Positions 14,370-24,493 are shown, counted from the first letter of the stretch. The stretch: DNA of 64,000 nt from Cacconaster sp045617505 (GCA_045617505.1 JAZLIS010000103.1:42184-106183); one strand, 5' to 3'. A program made the numbers and translations. Notes: generated by a model from the letters alone, not told the origin.

Positions 14370-15386
14370 CTATCTCTTAATCAGTCTGTCTATCTTCCAG
14401 AAGAGTTTATTGTTTCTCCTCCACTTCCAGAGGGTGCTCTTGTAGACGGTTTCGGCAATTCCTCTTGGAGACATTCTATATGAATGTTCGCGAGTCCGGG
14501 CAAGATTCAGATAACGCCGCCCCCAATAGAAACGATTGTATCGGGTGGCTTCTGATGGATTCTGGTCAAAAATATGATAGAGGAAACCGCGCAGCTTTTC
14601 AATCATTTCGTCCCGTGAAGGGGCTTCGGGCACGAACACTTGGGCATTTAAGACCTCCAGACAGGCGGCATCGTCATTGTCAAGCCCCCTTACTCGTTCC
14701 ACAACTTTTTCCCAGGATTCAAAAGAGTGGCAATTGATGAATGAATTCTCGTTGAACGTCTGGTTGATCAAAGGATCTCCCCAATAAATTGGAATAGTTT
14801 GGGCAGCAAAAGCCTCAAGTAATTTTTCTGTTGTATATCCGGGCTGAGAGCAATTCTCGAATGCTATTGCAAACTTATGTTTTTTCTGAAATTCAAGTTT
14901 GTCAGTGACAGGTCCTCCGACGTTGTTTCGATATCTTCCTCCCGATGAAATCTGTTTATATTCAGACAATTTATCAAAAATGATATCACGTTCGGGAGAT
15001 GCGTTGTTGTTGGATACGACAAAGCTGCAAAAACCTGTCTTTGAAGATAAATCAACGAGTTTTTTTCTGTTTGAGATTTCCTTATACGAATCTTCATATA
15101 GAAGATAAAATGGAAATCTGAAATAACGGTCGCCAAAAACAATATGGTCGAAACCTATGGCATAATCACAAAGATTGAAATCAGCGGATTGGTTTTCTCC
15201 GGTATAAAAGATTTTTATGCAATCATATTTCAAATGTTCCTGCCCGAATACCGAAAAGAAGATATAATCCGGCTTATCCGACAGGGTCACATCATATTTC
15301 TCATTCAGAATTTTATAGAACAAGGTCTCTTCCGGAAAAAAAATATCCCAAAAATCTACAAATCCTATTTTAATCTGATTCTTCAT
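14370..15386 (-). CDS. GT10 alpha-1,3-fucosyltransferase
   Basis: A 338-residue protein of glycosyltransferase family 10. The diagnostic C-terminal donor-binding motif is intact: KFAIAFENCSQPGYTTEKLL then EAFAAQTIPIYWGDP, around residues 170-205. SEYKQISSGGRYRNNVGGPV precedes it, matching the SGGR..NN element of bacterial FucT enzymes. A basic C-terminal tail may bind the membrane. Family members transfer L-fucose from GDP-fucose to GlcNAc in Lewis-type structures. In Bacteroidales such genes occur in capsule loci and give host-like fucosylated glycans. It lies one base downstream of the GT2 and is AT-rich; the acceptor is unknown. Confidence 0.88.
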   Translation of the reverse strand: MKNQIKIGFVDFWDIFFPEETLFYKILNEKYDVTLSDKPDYIFFSVFGQEHLKYDCIKIFYTGENQSADFNLCDYAIGFDHIVFGDRYFRFPFYLLYEDSYKEISNRKKLVDLSSKTGFCSFVVSNNNASPERDIIFDKLSEYKQISSGGRYRNNVGGPVTDKLEFQKKHKFAIAFENCSQPGYTTEKLLEAFAAQTIPIYWGDPLINQTFNENSFINCHSFESWEKVVERVRGLDNDDAACLEVLNAQVFVPEAPSRDEMIEKLRGFLYHIFDQNPSEATRYNRFYWGRRYLNLARTREHSYRMSPRGIAETVYKSTLWKWRRNNKLFWKIDRLIKR

Positions 15387-15387
15387 A

Positions 15388-16170
15388 CTATCCGAACAAC
15401 AAATCTTTTATCGCCATTCCATAGCCCTTTTTCAGCAGAAGAAGGGTCAATGCACATCTGTACTGAGAATAGAGGCCATTACGCTTTGCGAAGTGAATTA
15501 TTGACTTTATTGAGCGCACACGGACAGAGGCACGTCTGCGGTTTTTCTTTTTGCTGATAGACTCTTCGTGCAGAACATAGTGATACAGAGGCTTGTGTAT
15601 TTGCGCAATCTTATCGGCAGAAAGGACGCAGCAAGTTAGAAAACAAGTGTCCTCAGCGCAAAAAGTACTAGGGAATGTAATCCCATTTCTCGTCACGAAC
15701 TCTTTTTTAAATATATATGTCCAAATGTATGAAACAAAATGTGTTAAAAAATATCGTTTACATCTATAATTCGTGTTAGTTACAACCACCTTTTCACCCC
15801 AGTATGCATCGCAGCAGGCCATATCTGCACCCGCGGCTTCTGCTGTACCATACAACTCCTGGCAATATGACGGCTCCACATAATCGTCACTATCGACAAA
15901 TGCGACATACTCCCCTTTTGCCAACTCGATACCTACATTCCTTGCGGCTCCAGGGCCGCTGTTTGTCGAAGTCTCGGCACAGACAAACGATTTCCCACCG
16001 GAATATTCTGAAATAAACCGGTGCACTTTGTCCATACTGTCATCCGTCCCGTGGTCATCGACAAGAATAATCTCAATATTTTCCAAAGTCTGGCATGCTA
16101 AAGACTCCAAACAAGAAACAACATACTTGCCGGAGTTATAAATTGGGACTATGACAGACACTTCAGGCAT
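15388..16170 (-). CDS. Family 2 glycosyltransferase
   Basis: A 260-residue GT2 enzyme with all hallmarks: VSVIVPIYNSGKYVVSCLES, IILVDDHGTDDSMD, GPGAARNVGIELAKGEYVAF and VDSDDYVEPSY, which contains the DxD metal site. Its closest broad type is the WcaA/EpsJ-like glycan-chain transferase of capsule loci. The start overlaps the end of the YfhO gene by 8 bases and the stop is one base from the fucosyltransferase start. The three are therefore one minus-strand unit. The N-terminal half is GC-richer than the AT-rich C-terminal half, suggesting recombination at the edge of the locus. Confidence 0.9.
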   Translation of the reverse strand: MPEVSVIVPIYNSGKYVVSCLESLACQTLENIEIILVDDHGTDDSMDKVHRFISEYSGGKSFVCAETSTNSGPGAARNVGIELAKGEYVAFVDSDDYVEPSYCQELYGTAEAAGADMACCDAYWGEKVVVTNTNYRCKRYFLTHFVSYIWTYIFKKEFVTRNGITFPSTFCAEDTCFLTCCVLSADKIAQIHKPLYHYVLHEESISKKKNRRRASVRVRSIKSIIHFAKRNGLYSQYRCALTLLLLKKGYGMAIKDLLFG

Positions 16171-18613
16171 TAGCCCTCCTTCTTACGCATCTGTAAATTC
16201 CCCGGCCGATAATCGCAGCGCAGGCGAGATACATTATGATAATACAAATAACTGCAATAGTATCGCCTTTGCGGACGCTGTCGGGATCAAAGATAAAATG
16301 TATATTGTGCTGCCCGGCAGGGACGTTGACGGCACGGAGCATATAGTTCACCCGGTAGTGGTCGACAGGCTCCCCGTCGATGGTCGCCTTCCATCCGTAT
16401 GGATAGTAAATTTCCGAGAATACGACGGTGCCGGCGGTTGAAGAGTTGCTGGTATAATCAAGTTCTTTCGGAGTGTATTTGTTCAGCACAACTGACGCAC
16501 CCCCCGGGAAAGCAGGATTGAAATTGTCAACGTATGGAGCGAATTCCTTATCAAGGACAGCCTCGTGAGCAAGGTCTATCGTATTGAGCGCATCTGACTC
16601 CTCGTTGGCATTCTCAACAACGTGCAGTTTATCCACAAACCAGGCGTTTCCAAGGGCAAACGGATTGATCTGAGAAACGGCCTGACCGTCTTCCCCGGAC
16701 ACTATGATGTACTTGGCGTTCAACATTCCGATAACAGGCCAGTGCATCTTGCTCAGGTGCTGGTCAATCAGATCCTGATATCTGCGAAGTTTGGCGGCAG
16801 AATAGCCTCCAAGAGATTTCAGATAATATGAAGTGCGGGCATCACTCCAAGGATTTTCCGTCAGATTCAGCACTCTGAAATGAGAAGGATCCTTGAGAAG
16901 TTGCTCCTCGTATGGCCGCAAGGCGAAAACGTTCTTGTTCTGCTTGACGGTGACGAAGTTGTCATCATTGAAATAGCGTTTGTCAATCGGCCACATATCC
17001 GCAATAACAAGAATTCCAAGGACGGCAACCATCCAACTGTTCTTCAGTTTACCTTTGGCATAAATCCAAATCAGGCCGAAGGCCGCCGCGATGAACAGGA
17101 ACGAGCGGAAGCTGTCCGAACGGAGCAAGGCGGCTCTCTCATCCACAATCGCGGCATAAAGCCAATCCGGAAGATTGGAAGACCAGCCGGCATCATATTG
17201 GGAGGTAAAGCTGAACAACGAGCCTCCGAAGAGGGCGAACAACAGACAGATACCGGCAGTCACTCCGCCTGATATATACAGGCTCTTGAGAAGTTTCTTC
17301 TTATCGACGGCCCCGTCCATAATCTGCTTGAGGGCCAGAAATCCCAGCAAAGGCATAGCGATTTCTGCAACTATCAGAATTGATGAAACGGCTCTGAATT
17401 TGTTGTACAGCGGGAAATACTTAAAGAACAGCTCCGTGAGCCACAAACAATTATGCCCCCATGCAAGCGCTGTCGAGAACAGCGTTGCAGCCAGAAGAGC
17501 CCATTTGTACGGGCCTTCCACAATAAGAAGTCCCAGCAAGAACAGGAAGCACACGACAGCTCCCATATAGACATTGCCTGCCGTAAACGGCTGGTCTCCC
17601 CAATACATCGGAACACCCTGACAGAAGTTTGCAGCATCCTTTGGAGCAACACCTTTCTTGACAAGAGTCTTGTATAATTCGGAATCCTTTCCTACAGCTA
17701 TACTGTTTGCACCTCCCATAAAGCCGGGAATCAGGAAACTCATCGTCTCATCGATTCCGTAACTCCACTGGGTGGCATATTCTATATCCAGACCTTTGGA
17801 CTTTGCGGCATCTGCCGGTTCATCCTCCGCCACGATATCGGAATGACCTCCCCGCATCGTCTGCTCGGCATATTCACTGTTGACGAAAATATTGGACGTG
17901 CCTGTTCCCAGACCGATGCCAAGCGAAAGCACGAAAATCACCGTACCGACAATCAAATCCTTGATTCTTTTCTCTTTTATATGTATCCACAATTCGGCGA
18001 ACCACAGAAGCCCGATCATCATAAAAAGATAATAAGCCATCTGTGGATGGGTACTGAATCCGATTGCGGCGAAAATCATCACGAATATGGCTCCCAGCTC
18101 ATATTTCTTCCTGAATATCAGATAGAACCCCGCCATCACCACCGATATGAGAGCAATAGTGGATGTCTTACCATTATGTCCGGCGGCAATGATTACTATG
18201 AAGTAGGACGAGAGAGCGATGGCAATTGCCCCCACAATACTCAGCCACTTATCGATATCGAATGAACGCAGTAAAATGAAGAAGCAGAAAAAATAGATAA
18301 TGAACACCCAGGCCGTGTTCCAATGCCCTTTATGCAGAATCCTGTCCAGAGGTGCAAGCAACTTTGAAGACTTGTACTCTCCTCCACCGACCTGATAGTC
18401 CGGCATACCGCTGAACATATTGCCAATCCACCAGGTGTGGTCACCTGTCTCCTGAGTATATCGTACAGCCTCCTGAACAGCCGCCGTAGCAGTTATGCCA
18501 TCCCCGGCATTGACAACTTTTCCACTCAACTGCGGCTTGCAGTAGATATAAGCCAAAGCGAAAAAGATGACTGCCGCCACCAGATACGCCCCGTATTTTT
18601 CAAAAATCTTCAT
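16163..18613 (-). CDS. YfhO-family polytopic membrane protein
   Basis: An 816-residue protein of the YfhO family (PF09586). It has an N-terminal membrane anchor (YLVAAVIFFALAYIY), then a long series of about a dozen hydrophobic segments, and a large extracytoplasmic C-terminal domain with PYGWKATIDGEPVDHYRVNY followed by a last helix. The GDGITATAAVQEAVRY loop near the N-terminus is typical of the family. Gram-positive YfhO proteins have been implicated in glycosylation of lipoteichoic acid through a GT-C type fold. In Bacteroidetes the role is open, but linkage to two glycosyltransferases supports a lipid-linked sugar transferase function. It may be cotranscribed with recQ, 28 bases upstream. 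Confidence 0.88.
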   Translation of the reverse strand: MKIFEKYGAYLVAAVIFFALAYIYCKPQLSGKVVNAGDGITATAAVQEAVRYTQETGDHTWWIGNMFSGMPDYQVGGGEYKSSKLLAPLDRILHKGHWNTAWVFIIYFFCFFILLRSFDIDKWLSIVGAIAIALSSYFIVIIAAGHNGKTSTIALISVVMAGFYLIFRKKYELGAIFVMIFAAIGFSTHPQMAYYLFMMIGLLWFAELWIHIKEKRIKDLIVGTVIFVLSLGIGLGTGTSNIFVNSEYAEQTMRGGHSDIVAEDEPADAAKSKGLDIEYATQWSYGIDETMSFLIPGFMGGANSIAVGKDSELYKTLVKKGVAPKDAANFCQGVPMYWGDQPFTAGNVYMGAVVCFLFLLGLLIVEGPYKWALLAATLFSTALAWGHNCLWLTELFFKYFPLYNKFRAVSSILIVAEIAMPLLGFLALKQIMDGAVDKKKLLKSLYISGGVTAGICLLFALFGGSLFSFTSQYDAGWSSNLPDWLYAAIVDERAALLRSDSFRSFLFIAAAFGLIWIYAKGKLKNSWMVAVLGILVIADMWPIDKRYFNDDNFVTVKQNKNVFALRPYEEQLLKDPSHFRVLNLTENPWSDARTSYYLKSLGGYSAAKLRRYQDLIDQHLSKMHWPVIGMLNAKYIIVSGEDGQAVSQINPFALGNAWFVDKLHVVENANEESDALNTIDLAHEAVLDKEFAPYVDNFNPAFPGGASVVLNKYTPKELDYTSNSSTAGTVVFSEIYYPYGWKATIDGEPVDHYRVNYMLRAVNVPAGQHNIHFIFDPDSVRKGDTIAVICIIIMYLACAAIIGRGIYRCVRRRANA

Positions 18614-18641
18614 ATTCGAAACGTTAATAATTCAATATTGG

Positions 18642-20852
18642 TCAGTTCCCCAGCTCCGAAAGGAACTTGATGCGGACGAGGCGGACTTCCTCCTCCTCGT
18701 AGTCGCGGCCGAGTTCCTTCATCGCGTCGGTGACGGAGTCTGACTGCGCCTCCTCCTTGAAATAGGTGAATATGTCGTCAATCTTGTCCTCATCGATGGT
18801 CTGCTTGATGTAGTAGTCGATATTGAGGCGGGTGCCGGAATTGACTATGCTCTCGATGTCCTCGATGAGTTCGCAAAGTTCCATATCCCTTGCGCGGGCG
18901 ATATCCTCGAAAGGCATCTTCCGGTCGATGCTTTGGATAATGAAAACCTTGTTGATGACCTTGCTGGGAACAGTCCTCATTATGAAGTCATCCGGACGGG
19001 AGATTTCGTTCTCCTCGACATATCTGGCAATCACATCCACAAACGGCTGCCCGAACTTCCGGGCCTTGCCTTCCCCGACGCCCTGACATTTCTTGAGTTC
19101 TTCAATCGTTGTGGGATAGAGGATGGCCATATCTTCTATGCTGGGGTCGGAGAAGACCACCCAGGCGGGGATTCTCTGTTTCGCTGCTACATCGCGGCGC
19201 AATCCCTTCAATATTGAAACCAAAGCCGGGTCCCCTCCCCCTTCCGGACTTGAGGCGGAATGTTTGGCGCTCCCCACAGTTTCATCGTCGTCATCCTCCC
19301 CTTCCTCAAACTCCCGGTCCTCAGTAAGCATCACGTCGTACGGATTCTGATAGAACTCTTTTCCTGACGGGGTGACGGAAATCAACCCGTAGCGCTCAAT
19401 GTCCTTATCAAGGAAATGGAGAATCAGTGCCTGCCGGATTACGGCACTCCAGAAACGGAGGCCCTTGTCCTTACCGGCACCGAACAATTCGTGGTGGTGA
19501 TGATGATAGGATTTGATTATGGAATTGCTCACCCCACACAGTATGTTGCCCAGATATTCCGCTTTGAAAGACTCCTTGAGCGACTGCACCAGTTCTATCA
19601 CAGTGCAGATATACTCCTTCCCGTTGAACTGTTTCTTAGGGTAGAGGCAGTTGTCGCACTGCCCGCAGTTGCATTCAGGATAATCCTCCCCGAAATAGTT
19701 CAGGAGCACCCTTCTGCGGCACTGGTTGGACTCGGCGTATGAGACAGTCTCCATCAACAGCTGCCGTCCTATTTCCTGCTCGGAAACAGGTTTGCCCTGC
19801 ATAAACTTTTCAAGTTTCTGTATATCTTTATAGCGGTAGAAAGCTATGCATTTCCCCTCCTGCCCGTCGCGGCCCGCACGGCCTGTCTCCTGATAATATC
19901 CCTCCAGACTCTTCGGTATGTTGTAGTGTATCACAAACCTGACATCCGGCTTGTCGATTCCCATCCCGAAAGCAATGGTGGCCACAATAACGTCAACCTC
20001 CTCCATAAGGAAGGCATCCTGATTGCGTCCCCGGGTGGCGGCGTCCATTCCGGCGTGATAAGGGAGAGCCTTGATTCCGTTGATATTCAACAGTTCCGCT
20101 ATCTCCTCAACCTTCTTTCTGCTCAAGCAGTAGATGATTCCGCTCTTACCCGGATTCTCCTTTATGTACTTGATGATATCCTTCTTGGGATTGGTCTTGC
20201 TGCGGATTTCATAGTAGAGATTGGGGCGGTTGAACGACGACTTGAACACCTTTGCGTCGATCATACCGAGGTTGCGCTGAATATCGGACTGGACCTTGGG
20301 GGTAGCCGTTGCCGTGAGCGCTATTATGGGAGCCTTACCTATATCGGCTATGATGGCACGGATACGTCTGTACTCCGGACGGAAATCGTGTCCCCATTCG
20401 GAAATGCAGTGAGCTTCGTCGATTGCATAGAAGGATATTTTGAGATTCTTCAGCAACTGGATGTTCTCCTCCTTGGTCAGGGACTCGGGAGCGACATAGA
20501 GCAACTTGGTCGCCCCACTGAGAAGGTCATCCTTAACTTCCTGAACCTGAGTCCGGCTCAACGAGGAATTGAGAAAATGCGCTATGCCTTTCCTATCGTG
20601 GACAAAGCCCATTATGGCATCCACCTGATTTTTCATCAGGGCAATCAGCGGCGATATCACAATGGCCGTTCCCTCCATACACAGGGCCGGCAACTGATAG
20701 CAGAGGGACTTGCCTCCTCCTGTAGGCATAAGCACAAAGACGTCATTCCCTCCGACAAGGGACTTGATGACAACTTCCTGATTTCCCTTAAAGGAGTCAA
20801 AACCAAAGAATTTCTTCAGTTTGTCGTGCAATATGTCAGATGTTATTTCCAT
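18642..20852 (-). CDS. recQ: ATP-dependent DNA helicase RecQ
   Basis: A 736-residue helicase started at the ATG at 20852 (MEITSDILHDKLKKFFGF). Upstream in-frame ATG and TTG codons give only a non-conserved hydrophobic extension. Motifs run in order: Walker A PTGGGKSLCYQLPA, DEAH box AIDEAHCISEWGHDFRPEYR, motif III ALTATATP, and motif VI QETGRAGRDG. The RecQ-Ct zinc site follows (NQCRRRVLLNYF, CNCGQCDNC), then winged helix and HRDC domain (WVVFSDPSIEDMAILYP). An acidic linker (EFEEGEDDDDET) precedes the HRDC domain. RecQ unwinds DNA 3' to 5' in recombinational repair. Confidence 0.95.
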   Translation of the reverse strand: MEITSDILHDKLKKFFGFDSFKGNQEVVIKSLVGGNDVFVLMPTGGGKSLCYQLPALCMEGTAIVISPLIALMKNQVDAIMGFVHDRKGIAHFLNSSLSRTQVQEVKDDLLSGATKLLYVAPESLTKEENIQLLKNLKISFYAIDEAHCISEWGHDFRPEYRRIRAIIADIGKAPIIALTATATPKVQSDIQRNLGMIDAKVFKSSFNRPNLYYEIRSKTNPKKDIIKYIKENPGKSGIIYCLSRKKVEEIAELLNINGIKALPYHAGMDAATRGRNQDAFLMEEVDVIVATIAFGMGIDKPDVRFVIHYNIPKSLEGYYQETGRAGRDGQEGKCIAFYRYKDIQKLEKFMQGKPVSEQEIGRQLLMETVSYAESNQCRRRVLLNYFGEDYPECNCGQCDNCLYPKKQFNGKEYICTVIELVQSLKESFKAEYLGNILCGVSNSIIKSYHHHHHELFGAGKDKGLRFWSAVIRQALILHFLDKDIERYGLISVTPSGKEFYQNPYDVMLTEDREFEEGEDDDDETVGSAKHSASSPEGGGDPALVSILKGLRRDVAAKQRIPAWVVFSDPSIEDMAILYPTTIEELKKCQGVGEGKARKFGQPFVDVIARYVEENEISRPDDFIMRTVPSKVINKVFIIQSIDRKMPFEDIARARDMELCELIEDIESIVNSGTRLNIDYYIKQTIDEDKIDDIFTYFKEEAQSDSVTDAMKELGRDYEEEEVRLVRIKFLSELGN

Positions 20853-20926
20853 AAGCCCGGTCAAAAAAACCATTTTCGCACACATAAAAGTACAAATAAA
20901 TAACGTCTGACGCAACTTTTTCTGAT

Positions 20927-20954
20927 AAAAGAAGCCGACCCGAAGGCCGGCTTC
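20927..20954 (-). terminator. Intrinsic terminator after the sugar kinase
   Basis: On the minus strand GAAGCCGGCC, loop TTCG, GGTCGGCTTC forms a stem with one mismatch, followed by TTTTATC. It lies 21 bases beyond the ROK kinase stop and ends that transcript ahead of recQ. Confidence 0.75.
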
Positions 20955-20975
20955 CCTATCTGAAAAGGAGCTGTT

Positions 20976-21935
20976 CTACCAGGCCAGGGCGCTGGCGCCG
21001 AGGATGGCGGCATCGCTCTCCTTGAGGCTTGAGAAGATTATCTTCACCCTGTCTCTCCAGAGTTTGAGAACATTCTCGTTCATAGCCTTGAGCATAGGCT
21101 CATAGAGGAACTCCTTGGAGCGGGCGAGACCGCCGAAGAGGACGATGGCCTCGGGAGCGCTGAAGGCGATGAAGTCCGCAAATGACCTTCCGAGCAGAGT
21201 ACCTGTATATTCAAATACGGAAAGTGCAAGTTTGTCACCTTCACGGGCAGCTTCATAAACATCCTTGGAGGTGATGTTCTCCACCTCGCGCAGAAGAGAA
21301 GGCTCGTTGGAATGCTCAAGCCACTCGCGTGCGGTACGTGCCACACCGATTGCAGAGCAGTATGCCTCCAGACAGCCCTGACGGCCGCAGCCGCAGGTAC
21401 GTCCGTTGTGACGCACGACTGTGGTATGTCCCAGCTCACCTGCAAAACCGTCGTGACCGTAAACGACATTGCCATCGATGACGATGCCGCTGCCCACACC
21501 TGTTCCGAGAGTTATCATAATGAAGTTCTTCATACCGCGGGCCGCGCCGTAGGTCATTTCTCCCATTGCGGCGGCATTGGCATCATTGGTAAGGGTAACG
21601 GGAATGCCGTCGAGGTTCTTGCTCAGAATCTTTGCAAACTTCACAGACTTCTTTGAGGCCCACGCCAAATTGGGAGCGTATGCAACCTCACCCGTGTAAT
21701 AGTTTCCGTTGGGAGCCCCAACGCCTACGCCACGGATTTCACCCTCCTTGCCGGAAGCCTTGATACACTCCTTGACGGCATCTGCCAGAGCGGAAAGGAA
21801 AGCCTCGGCATCGTCACCGTAAATATCCGAACGGATAACTGTCTGATAAAGAACATCTCCACGTGTATCAACCACACCAATCTTGGAGGTCTGGCCTCCT
21901 ACGTCGATACCGACTACAAACTGTTTGTCTACCAT
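20976..21935 (-). CDS. ROK-family sugar kinase (glucokinase-like)
   Basis: A 319-residue ROK kinase started at the ATG at 21935 (MVDKQFVVGID); the frame reaches only a TTG further upstream. IDVGGQTSKIGVVD is the phosphate-1 motif, LTNDANAAAMGEM and ITLGTGVGSGIV form the substrate site, and GHTTVV with CGCGRQGCLEAY is the ROK zinc-binding signature. It phosphorylates a hexose (glucose or an N-acetylated sugar) with ATP in the cytoplasm. Four bases upstream ends a sugar:proton MFS porter, so uptake and phosphorylation are coupled in one operon that closes at the 20954-20927 terminator. Confidence 0.9.
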   Translation of the reverse strand: MVDKQFVVGIDVGGQTSKIGVVDTRGDVLYQTVIRSDIYGDDAEAFLSALADAVKECIKASGKEGEIRGVGVGAPNGNYYTGEVAYAPNLAWASKKSVKFAKILSKNLDGIPVTLTNDANAAAMGEMTYGAARGMKNFIMITLGTGVGSGIVIDGNVVYGHDGFAGELGHTTVVRHNGRTCGCGRQGCLEAYCSAIGVARTAREWLEHSNEPSLLREVENITSKDVYEAAREGDKLALSVFEYTGTLLGRSFADFIAFSAPEAIVLFGGLARSKEFLYEPMLKAMNENVLKLWRDRVKIIFSSLKESDAAILGASALAW

Positions 21936-21939
21936 AACG

Positions 21940-23232
21940 TCAGTCAACTTTTATATCCTTGTTTACATTCTTGCTGCCGGCAACTGCATAGTAGAGAAGG
22001 TATGCCAGCATTGCAACCACCAGCCAGTAGCTGTTCATATAACCGGCATCGCTCTTTGCGATGAACTCCTGAATCAGAGGCATGATACCGCCGCCGACCA
22101 CGAGAGTCATAAAGATACCGGAAGCCTGTTCGGTATATTTGCCGAGACCCTCGACTGCAAGATTGAAGATTGCGCCCCACATAAGGGATGTGCAAAGACC
22201 GCAGAGGACAAGGAACAGGCAGCTTACGGGAACCTGAAACATTGAGAAACCGTCAGCGGCACTGTAGCCGGGCATACTGACTGTAACAGCCTTAGGAGTG
22301 AAGATGGCCGCAATTACGAGAACCAGCGCCACGGAGCATACTGTAACCATCTGGGCGCGTGTACTGATCTTGCCGGAAATGGCGGAAGAGCAGGCGCGTC
22401 CGACCATCATAAGCAGCCAGTAGATAGCCGCGATGGCACCTCCGATGGCAGCACCGCCCGCAAAACCTGAAGGGAATGCACCATGACCGGTGGCATCAGC
22501 AAGGTAGAAGTTGACCTGTGAAGGGATACCGATTTCGATACCTACATAGAAGAAAATCGCAAATGCACCGAGAACAAAGTGGCGGAAATGCCATGCACTG
22601 CTCTCGAACTTCTCAACCTTGCGCTCCTGAGCGGGCTCGGGAATATTGACGAACTTGATGATTACAAAGGCAATTGCGAAGACTGCCATTGCGATGAAGA
22701 GCAGAGGGGAAACATCCGACATTGCAGTCGAGTCACTTACCGTTCCGATGAGAACGCCCACCAGAAGAGGAGTGAGAGTACCGGTCAGGGAGTTCAGAGT
22801 ACCGCCAATCTGGATGTACTGGTTACCCTTGTTTCCGCCGCCGCCGAGGATGTTGAGCATCGGGTTGACTACGGTGTTGAGCATACATACGCAGAAACCG
22901 CAGATGAAAGCGCCAAGCAGATAGACGTAGATTGCACTGTCGGCAAGAGCGCTGAAACTTGAAACATACTGTACGCAGATTCCGATGAAACCTACCGCCA
23001 GAGCGATGAGAGTTGTCTTCTTGTAACCCACTTTGACAAGCATCTTGCCTGCAGGGATACCCATAAAGAGGTATGCGGCGAAGTTCATCATGTTACCCAT
23101 CATTCCGGCCCAGCTGTACTGGTGGCCCCAGATGTTTCCGAAAGGTGCAGCCATATTGGTGACGAACGAAATCATCGCGAAGATGAAGCACATTGTCACG
23201 ATAGCTACGATGTTGGTTTTTTGTTTAGTCAT
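21940..23232 (-). CDS. MFS sugar porter of the FucP/NagP (glucose/galactose) group
   Basis: A 430-residue major facilitator with about 12 membrane helices, started at the ATG at 23232 (MTKQKTNIVAIVTMC); the earlier in-frame TTG has no support. The N-terminal half contains FVTNMAAPFGNIWGHQYSWA and PAGKMLVKVGYKKTT, the latter the loop-2 motif A equivalent. GAFICGFCVCMLNTVVNPML resembles the FucP family. FucP-type porters import hexoses with protons through the inner membrane. The downstream ROK kinase points to a glucose-like or aminosugar substrate rather than fucose. The DUF1015 gene ends 22 bases upstream, so readthrough from the serine operon is possible. Confidence 0.88.
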   Translation of the reverse strand: MTKQKTNIVAIVTMCFIFAMISFVTNMAAPFGNIWGHQYSWAGMMGNMMNFAAYLFMGIPAGKMLVKVGYKKTTLIALAVGFIGICVQYVSSFSALADSAIYVYLLGAFICGFCVCMLNTVVNPMLNILGGGGNKGNQYIQIGGTLNSLTGTLTPLLVGVLIGTVSDSTAMSDVSPLLFIAMAVFAIAFVIIKFVNIPEPAQERKVEKFESSAWHFRHFVLGAFAIFFYVGIEIGIPSQVNFYLADATGHGAFPSGFAGGAAIGGAIAAIYWLLMMVGRACSSAISGKISTRAQMVTVCSVALVLVIAAIFTPKAVTVSMPGYSAADGFSMFQVPVSCLFLVLCGLCTSLMWGAIFNLAVEGLGKYTEQASGIFMTLVVGGGIMPLIQEFIAKSDAGYMNSYWLVVAMLAYLLYYAVAGSKNVNKDIKVD

Positions 23233-23254
23233 AATATTTGAATTAAAAGATGTT

Positions 23255-24493
23255 TCAGAAGGTGTGGATTGCAAGTCCGCTGCGGAGCTTGGGCTCGAAC
23301 CATGTTGTCTTGGGAGGCATTATCGCCCCGCTGTCGGCTATGTTGACAAGCTGTTCCATCGACACGGGGTAAAGAGCGAAGGCTACGGCCATCTCGCCGC
23401 TGTCAACTCTGCGCTTGAGTTCTCCCAGACCACGGATTCCTCCAACGAAATCAATCCTCTCACTTGTCCGGAGGTTACCGAGATGCAGAATTCTGTCGAA
23501 TACTAGATTCGAGCAGATGGTCACGTCCAGCACGCCAATGGGGTCAGTGTCATCGTAAGTTCCGAGCTTTGCAGTCAGACTGTACCACTCCCCACCCAGA
23601 TACATCGAGAAGTTGTGAAGAGCGCAGGGACGATAAATCTCCTTCCCCTTCGGGCTTACCTCGAAACTTTCAGACAGCCGGCAGATGAACTCCTCCGCGG
23701 AAAGCCCCGCCAAATCCTTTATCACACGATTGTAATCTATGATTTTCAACTGGTTGTCCGGGAAGCAGACAGCCATGAACCAGTTGTACTCTTCAGTTCC
23801 GTCGTGAGATGGATTCGCCTCGCGGCGTTTCTGCCCCACGCGGGCGGCAGCTGCCGTACGATGGTGCCCGTCAGCAACATAAAAGGCCTTTACACCGGAG
23901 AATATCTCAGTTATCCTCGCGATGTCGGCATCCTTGTCAATGACCCAGAACTTGTGACCGAAACCGTCCTCATCGGCAATGAAGTCATACTCCGGCACTC
24001 CCGATATGTAGCGGAACATAATCGCGTCAAGTTCCGGATTGTCGGGATAAGCGAAGAAGACGGGCTCGATATTGGCACTCTGGATATCCACGTGCACCAT
24101 ACGGTCATCCTCCTTCTCCTTGCGGGTGAGTTCGTGTTTCTTGATTGCGCCGCTGGCATAATCATCAGTGTGGGCACAGAGAATGATTCCGTACTGGGTA
24201 CGGCCCGCCATAGTCTGAGCATATATGTAATAGCACTCCTTCGGGTCGCGGACAAGCCATCCTCGGCTTTGCCACAGTTTGAAATTTTCGACGGCCTTGC
24301 CGTAAGTGCGCTGCTCGTTCTCCCTCGCTATGGGTTCGAAGTCAATCTCCGGTTTCGTTATGTGGAGCAGCGATTTCTCACCGGCCTCCGCCCTGGCCTC
24401 AACGGAATTCATCACGTCGTATGGTCGGGATGAAACCTCCTTGCCCATTTCCTTCGGAGGACGAAGCGCCGCAAAAGGTTTTACTTTTACCAT
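23255..24493 (-). CDS. DUF1015 protein of the serine operon
   Basis: A 412-residue DUF1015 (COG4198) protein. It begins VKPFAALRPPKEMGKEVSSR, the family's conserved opening. The central FYVADGHHRTAAAARVG motif is its best-conserved stretch. Its DGHHR core recalls the nucleotide-handling motif of ParB/sulfiredoxin-like proteins such as the serine kinases SbnI and SerK; that similarity is my inference and not established for this family. It is the third gene after serC and serA with a spacing of 3 bases, an arrangement common in Bacteroidetes and Clostridia. A function in serine or phosphoserine metabolism is therefore likely. No serB-like phosphatase is present in the cluster. Confidence 0.85.
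   Translation of the reverse strand: MVKVKPFAALRPPKEMGKEVSSRPYDVMNSVEARAEAGEKSLLHITKPEIDFEPIARENEQRTYGKAVENFKLWQSRGWLVRDPKECYYIYAQTMAGRTQYGIILCAHTDDYASGAIKKHELTRKEKEDDRMVHVDIQSANIEPVFFAYPDNPELDAIMFRYISGVPEYDFIADEDGFGHKFWVIDKDADIARITEIFSGVKAFYVADGHHRTAAAARVGQKRREANPSHDGTEEYNWFMAVCFPDNQLKIIDYNRVIKDLAGLSAEEFICRLSESFEVSPKGKEIYRPCALHNFSMYLGGEWYSLTAKLGTYDDTDPIGVLDVTICSNLVFDRILHLGNLRTSERIDFVGGIRGLGELKRRVDSGEMAVAFALYPVSMEQLVNIADSGAIMPPKTTWFEPKLRSGLAIHTF

Noticed and set aside
19926..20903. A 325-codon plus-strand frame inside recQ
   Set aside because: RecQ motifs on the other strand are continuous and complete; the plus frame has none.
20853..20915. Longer RecQ N-terminus
   Set aside because: The extra residues are hydrophobic and not family-like; RecQ homology starts at MEITSD.
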